From assembly GCF_028993575.1 (NCBI RefSeq), contig NZ_CP118615.1, positions 930,001 through 994,000 on the forward strand: a stretch of DNA of 64,000 nucleotides, in the 5' to 3' direction. Below the pieces are notes generated by a model that was not told the origin of the DNA, ran no database searches, and saw nothing but the letters and a program-made list of their open reading frames with translations. Of this stretch, positions 62,289-64,000 are shown piece after piece; the stretch's first letter is position 1, and the number at the start of each line of letters is the position of its first letter. This stretch comes from Micromonospora cathayae (GTDB lineage Bacteria > Actinomycetota > Actinomycetes > Mycobacteriales > Micromonosporaceae). Made by a program: the position numbers and the translations under genes.

Positions 62289-63371
62289 TCAGTCGGGGGC
62301 GCGGCAGGCGGCGTCGATCCGGTGCACCGGCCGGACCCGCCGGCCGAGCCCTTCCAGCAGCGAGTCCTCGACGTGGAAGTCGTGGATCCGCAGCCGGTGC
62401 CGGGGCAGCTCGTCCTCGTTCGGGCAGAGCACCTGCCCCCGCACCTGGTCCACCGGGACGAACCGCACCCCGCCCCGGGCCTGGAGCACCACCATGTTCA
62501 CGTCGTCGACGGTCACCACGTGCCCCCGTACGTCCTCGTGTCCCCCGTCGGGGCGGGCCACGGTGACCACGGTCAGCGGCAGCACCGGCGTGGTGATCAC
62601 CGGCAGGGCCGCCCAGACCAGGGTGAGCAGCACGGCGGCCTGGGTGAGCGGGGCGAGCGGGCGGAGCACCACCCGGGGCAGCGGCCCGGCGACCCCACCG
62701 GCCAGCAACGGTGGCAGCCCGATCAGCAGGACGGCCACCAGGTCACCCTGCCGCCAGGCGTCGACCAGGGTCGGCGCGACCAGCCAGCCGTACCCGGCCA
62801 GCAGGCCGGCCAGGAGCAGCAGCCGGGGTGCCGTGTGCTCGTGCAGCCGCCCGAGGGTCAACTGGAAGGCGGCTGCCACCGCCGGCAACAGCAGCGGCAG
62901 GTAGAGCAGATCCCAGGTGACCAGCGCGAACAGGAAGCTCGCCAGCACCAGCCAGGCCGGGGTGATGTCGACCAACCGGGCGAACAGCGGCCGGCGGACC
63001 GGGCCGGGTGGCGAACGACCGTCGGTCTGGGCCGCCGTCGACCGGCCGCCGTCCCGACCGGTCGGGACGGCACCGGGGGCGGGGCTGTCGAGGCTGGTGG
63101 CGAAGACCGCGCCCAGCGCGAAGATGGCCACCAGTGCGGTGGAGACGAGGGGGGCGGTCGTGGTGAGGAAGCCGGCCATCAGGTTCACCGGCCCGACGTT
63201 CGCCACCAGCAGCAGCGTGGTCTGGAGTTCGCCGCCGGCCTCCACCGCCAGCCGGAGCACCGAGAAGATCGCCGGTACGCCGACGACCAGCGTCCAGAAC
63301 GACTGGCTGGCCCGGGCCCGCCGCTCCTCGACGGCCCCGGCCGACGGGCGGTCGTCGGTCGGGGCGTTCAT
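62289..63371 (-). CDS. unknown polytopic membrane protein
   Basis: 360 residues from the ATG at 63371, overlapping the stop of the binding-protein gene by 4 bp. About seven hydrophobic segments can be drawn (FWTLVVGVPAIFSVLRLAV, MAGFLTTTAPLVSTALVAIFALGAVF, WLVLASFLFALVTWDLLYLPLLLPAVAAAF, LLLLAGLLAGYGWLV, LVAVLLIGLPPLLAGGVAG, LTQAAVLLTLVWAALPVIT). A C-terminal soluble part has DVRGHVVTVDDVNMVVLQARGGVRFVPVDQVRGQVLC and Arg/His-rich ends. I recognise no family. Translational coupling to the solute-binding protein suggests a shared operon. Confidence 0.7.
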   Translation of the reverse strand: MNAPTDDRPSAGAVEERRARASQSFWTLVVGVPAIFSVLRLAVEAGGELQTTLLLVANVGPVNLMAGFLTTTAPLVSTALVAIFALGAVFATSLDSPAPGAVPTGRDGGRSTAAQTDGRSPPGPVRRPLFARLVDITPAWLVLASFLFALVTWDLLYLPLLLPAVAAAFQLTLGRLHEHTAPRLLLLAGLLAGYGWLVAPTLVDAWRQGDLVAVLLIGLPPLLAGGVAGPLPRVVLRPLAPLTQAAVLLTLVWAALPVITTPVLPLTVVTVARPDGGHEDVRGHVVTVDDVNMVVLQARGGVRFVPVDQVRGQVLCPNEDELPRHRLRIHDFHVEDSLLEGLGRRVRPVHRIDAACRAPD

Positions 63372-64000
63372 CGCGTCGGTGCCTTGTCGTCGAAGTCCAC
63401 CAGGTCCGGTACGTCGTGCGGCGGTGGCTGCGGCAGGTCCGCCTCCAGCCAGCGGCCGAGGGTCGTCTGGTACGCGGTCAGCCAGGGGCTGTTGCCGGTC
63501 TTACGGCCCTGCTCGTGGCTCTTGCCGAGGAAGTAGGCGACCAGGTCACGCAGGGCGGGGTCACCGATCGGCACCCCGACGCCGAGCTTCTCGGTGGTGC
63601 CGAACGGCATGTCGACGATCTCGAACTCCTCCGGGTACAGGGAGAGGAACCCGGCCAGGATCGCCTTGTCGGAGCTGACCACGTCGTACTTGCCCGCGCG
63701 CATGCCCCGGACACAGTCGGACACGTTCATGACCAGGCGCGGCTGGATGCCGCGCTCCTTCAGTTCGTCCTCGGTGGTCGAGCCGCCGCTGGAGCAGACC
63801 TTCAGCTGCGGGTCACGCAGGTCCTCGATGGTGCGGACCCGGTCCTTGAGCTTCCGGGGGACCAGCACCTCCTGGGTGGTGACGAAGTACGGGCCGGCGA
63901 ACAGGACGTCCTTCTCCCGCTCCTCGGTCATCGAGAAACTGCTGATCACCAGGTCGACCTGGCCGCTCTGGAGGGCCGTGATCCGCTCCTCGGTGTTGAG
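63368..64000 (-). CDS. amino-acid-type ABC transporter solute-binding protein, C-terminal part
   Basis: The frame is open to the window edge, so the N-terminus, including any signal peptide, is missing; about 210 residues are present. Blocks are those of SBP_bac_3 proteins: ERITALQSGQVDLVISSFSMTEEREKDVLFAGPYFVTTQEVLV, then TIEDLRDPQLKVCSSGGSTTEDEL, VSDCVRGMRAGKYDVVSSDKAILAGFLS and LGVGVPIGDPALRDLVAYFLGKS. These bind glutamate/glutamine or similar. The protein ends with a Pro/Asp tail. Confidence 0.85.
   Translation of the reverse strand, partial: LNTEERITALQSGQVDLVISSFSMTEEREKDVLFAGPYFVTTQEVLVPRKLKDRVRTIEDLRDPQLKVCSSGGSTTEDELKERGIQPRLVMNVSDCVRGMRAGKYDVVSSDKAILAGFLSLYPEEFEIVDMPFGTTEKLGVGVPIGDPALRDLVAYFLGKSHEQGRKTGNSPWLTAYQTTLGRWLEADLPQPPPHDVPDLVDFDDKAPTR

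Overview
This window is chromosomal DNA from a very high-GC actinomycete, most likely a member of the Micromonosporaceae (Micromonospora-like). The evidence is the GC-rich third codon positions, frequent GTG starts, start/stop overlaps of the ATGA/GTGA type, and two gene blocks whose order I know from mycobacteria and relatives: ppa/dacB/zincin/tilS/hpt/ftsH/folE/folP/folB/folK/DUF3180, and marP/NUDIX/tlpA/nth/crp. No tRNA, rRNA, CRISPR array, IS element, integrase or relaxase was seen.

Layout. 1-600 is the 3' end of nuoD. 628-9034 holds a membrane protein with a long repetitive disordered tail, a glycine-betaine/choline-type ABC importer (binding protein, two permeases, a divergent ATPase with a CBS domain), two unknown small proteins and an RbsC-like permease. 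9213-11725 is DUF3180-folK-folB-folP on the minus strand; folE and ftsH, which normally adjoin folP, lie at 25558-28292. Between them, on the opposite strand, is a ~13.5 kb block (12079-25550) encoding a type IV secretion-like apparatus: VirB2-, VirB3/PrgI-, VirB4-, VirB6- and VirB8-like proteins, a transglycosylase/M23 peptidase, unknown proteins and a triple FtsK-like protein whose P-loops all look degenerate. A LexA-like box and an inverted-repeat promoter precede it. This is the most interesting part of the window.

28745-37392 continues the conserved block (hpt, tilS, DUF2342 zincin, dacB, ppa), interrupted by an AdpA-type AraC regulator with a perfect 11-bp inverted repeat in front of it, a tiny membrane protein and a gamma-glutamyltransferase. 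37429-44500 is a reduced type VII secretion set (EccD, fused EccC, mycosin) without EccB, EccE or WxG100 substrates. 44721-45659 is an unknown anchored exported protein. 45771-52203 is marP, NUDIX, tlpA, nth, capA, cbiZ and crp.

52204-53203 is a ~1 kb non-coding stretch, less GC-rich in its second half. It is followed by a 61-aa membrane peptide and a membrane-anchored protein with two HTH-like domains. 55071-62277 is a TetR-led operon (AtuA-like protein, biotin-dependent acyl-CoA carboxylase beta and alpha subunits, acyl-CoA dehydrogenase) that fits acyclic-terpene or branched acyl-CoA catabolism. The window ends with an unknown membrane protein and the C-terminal part of an amino-acid-type solute-binding protein.
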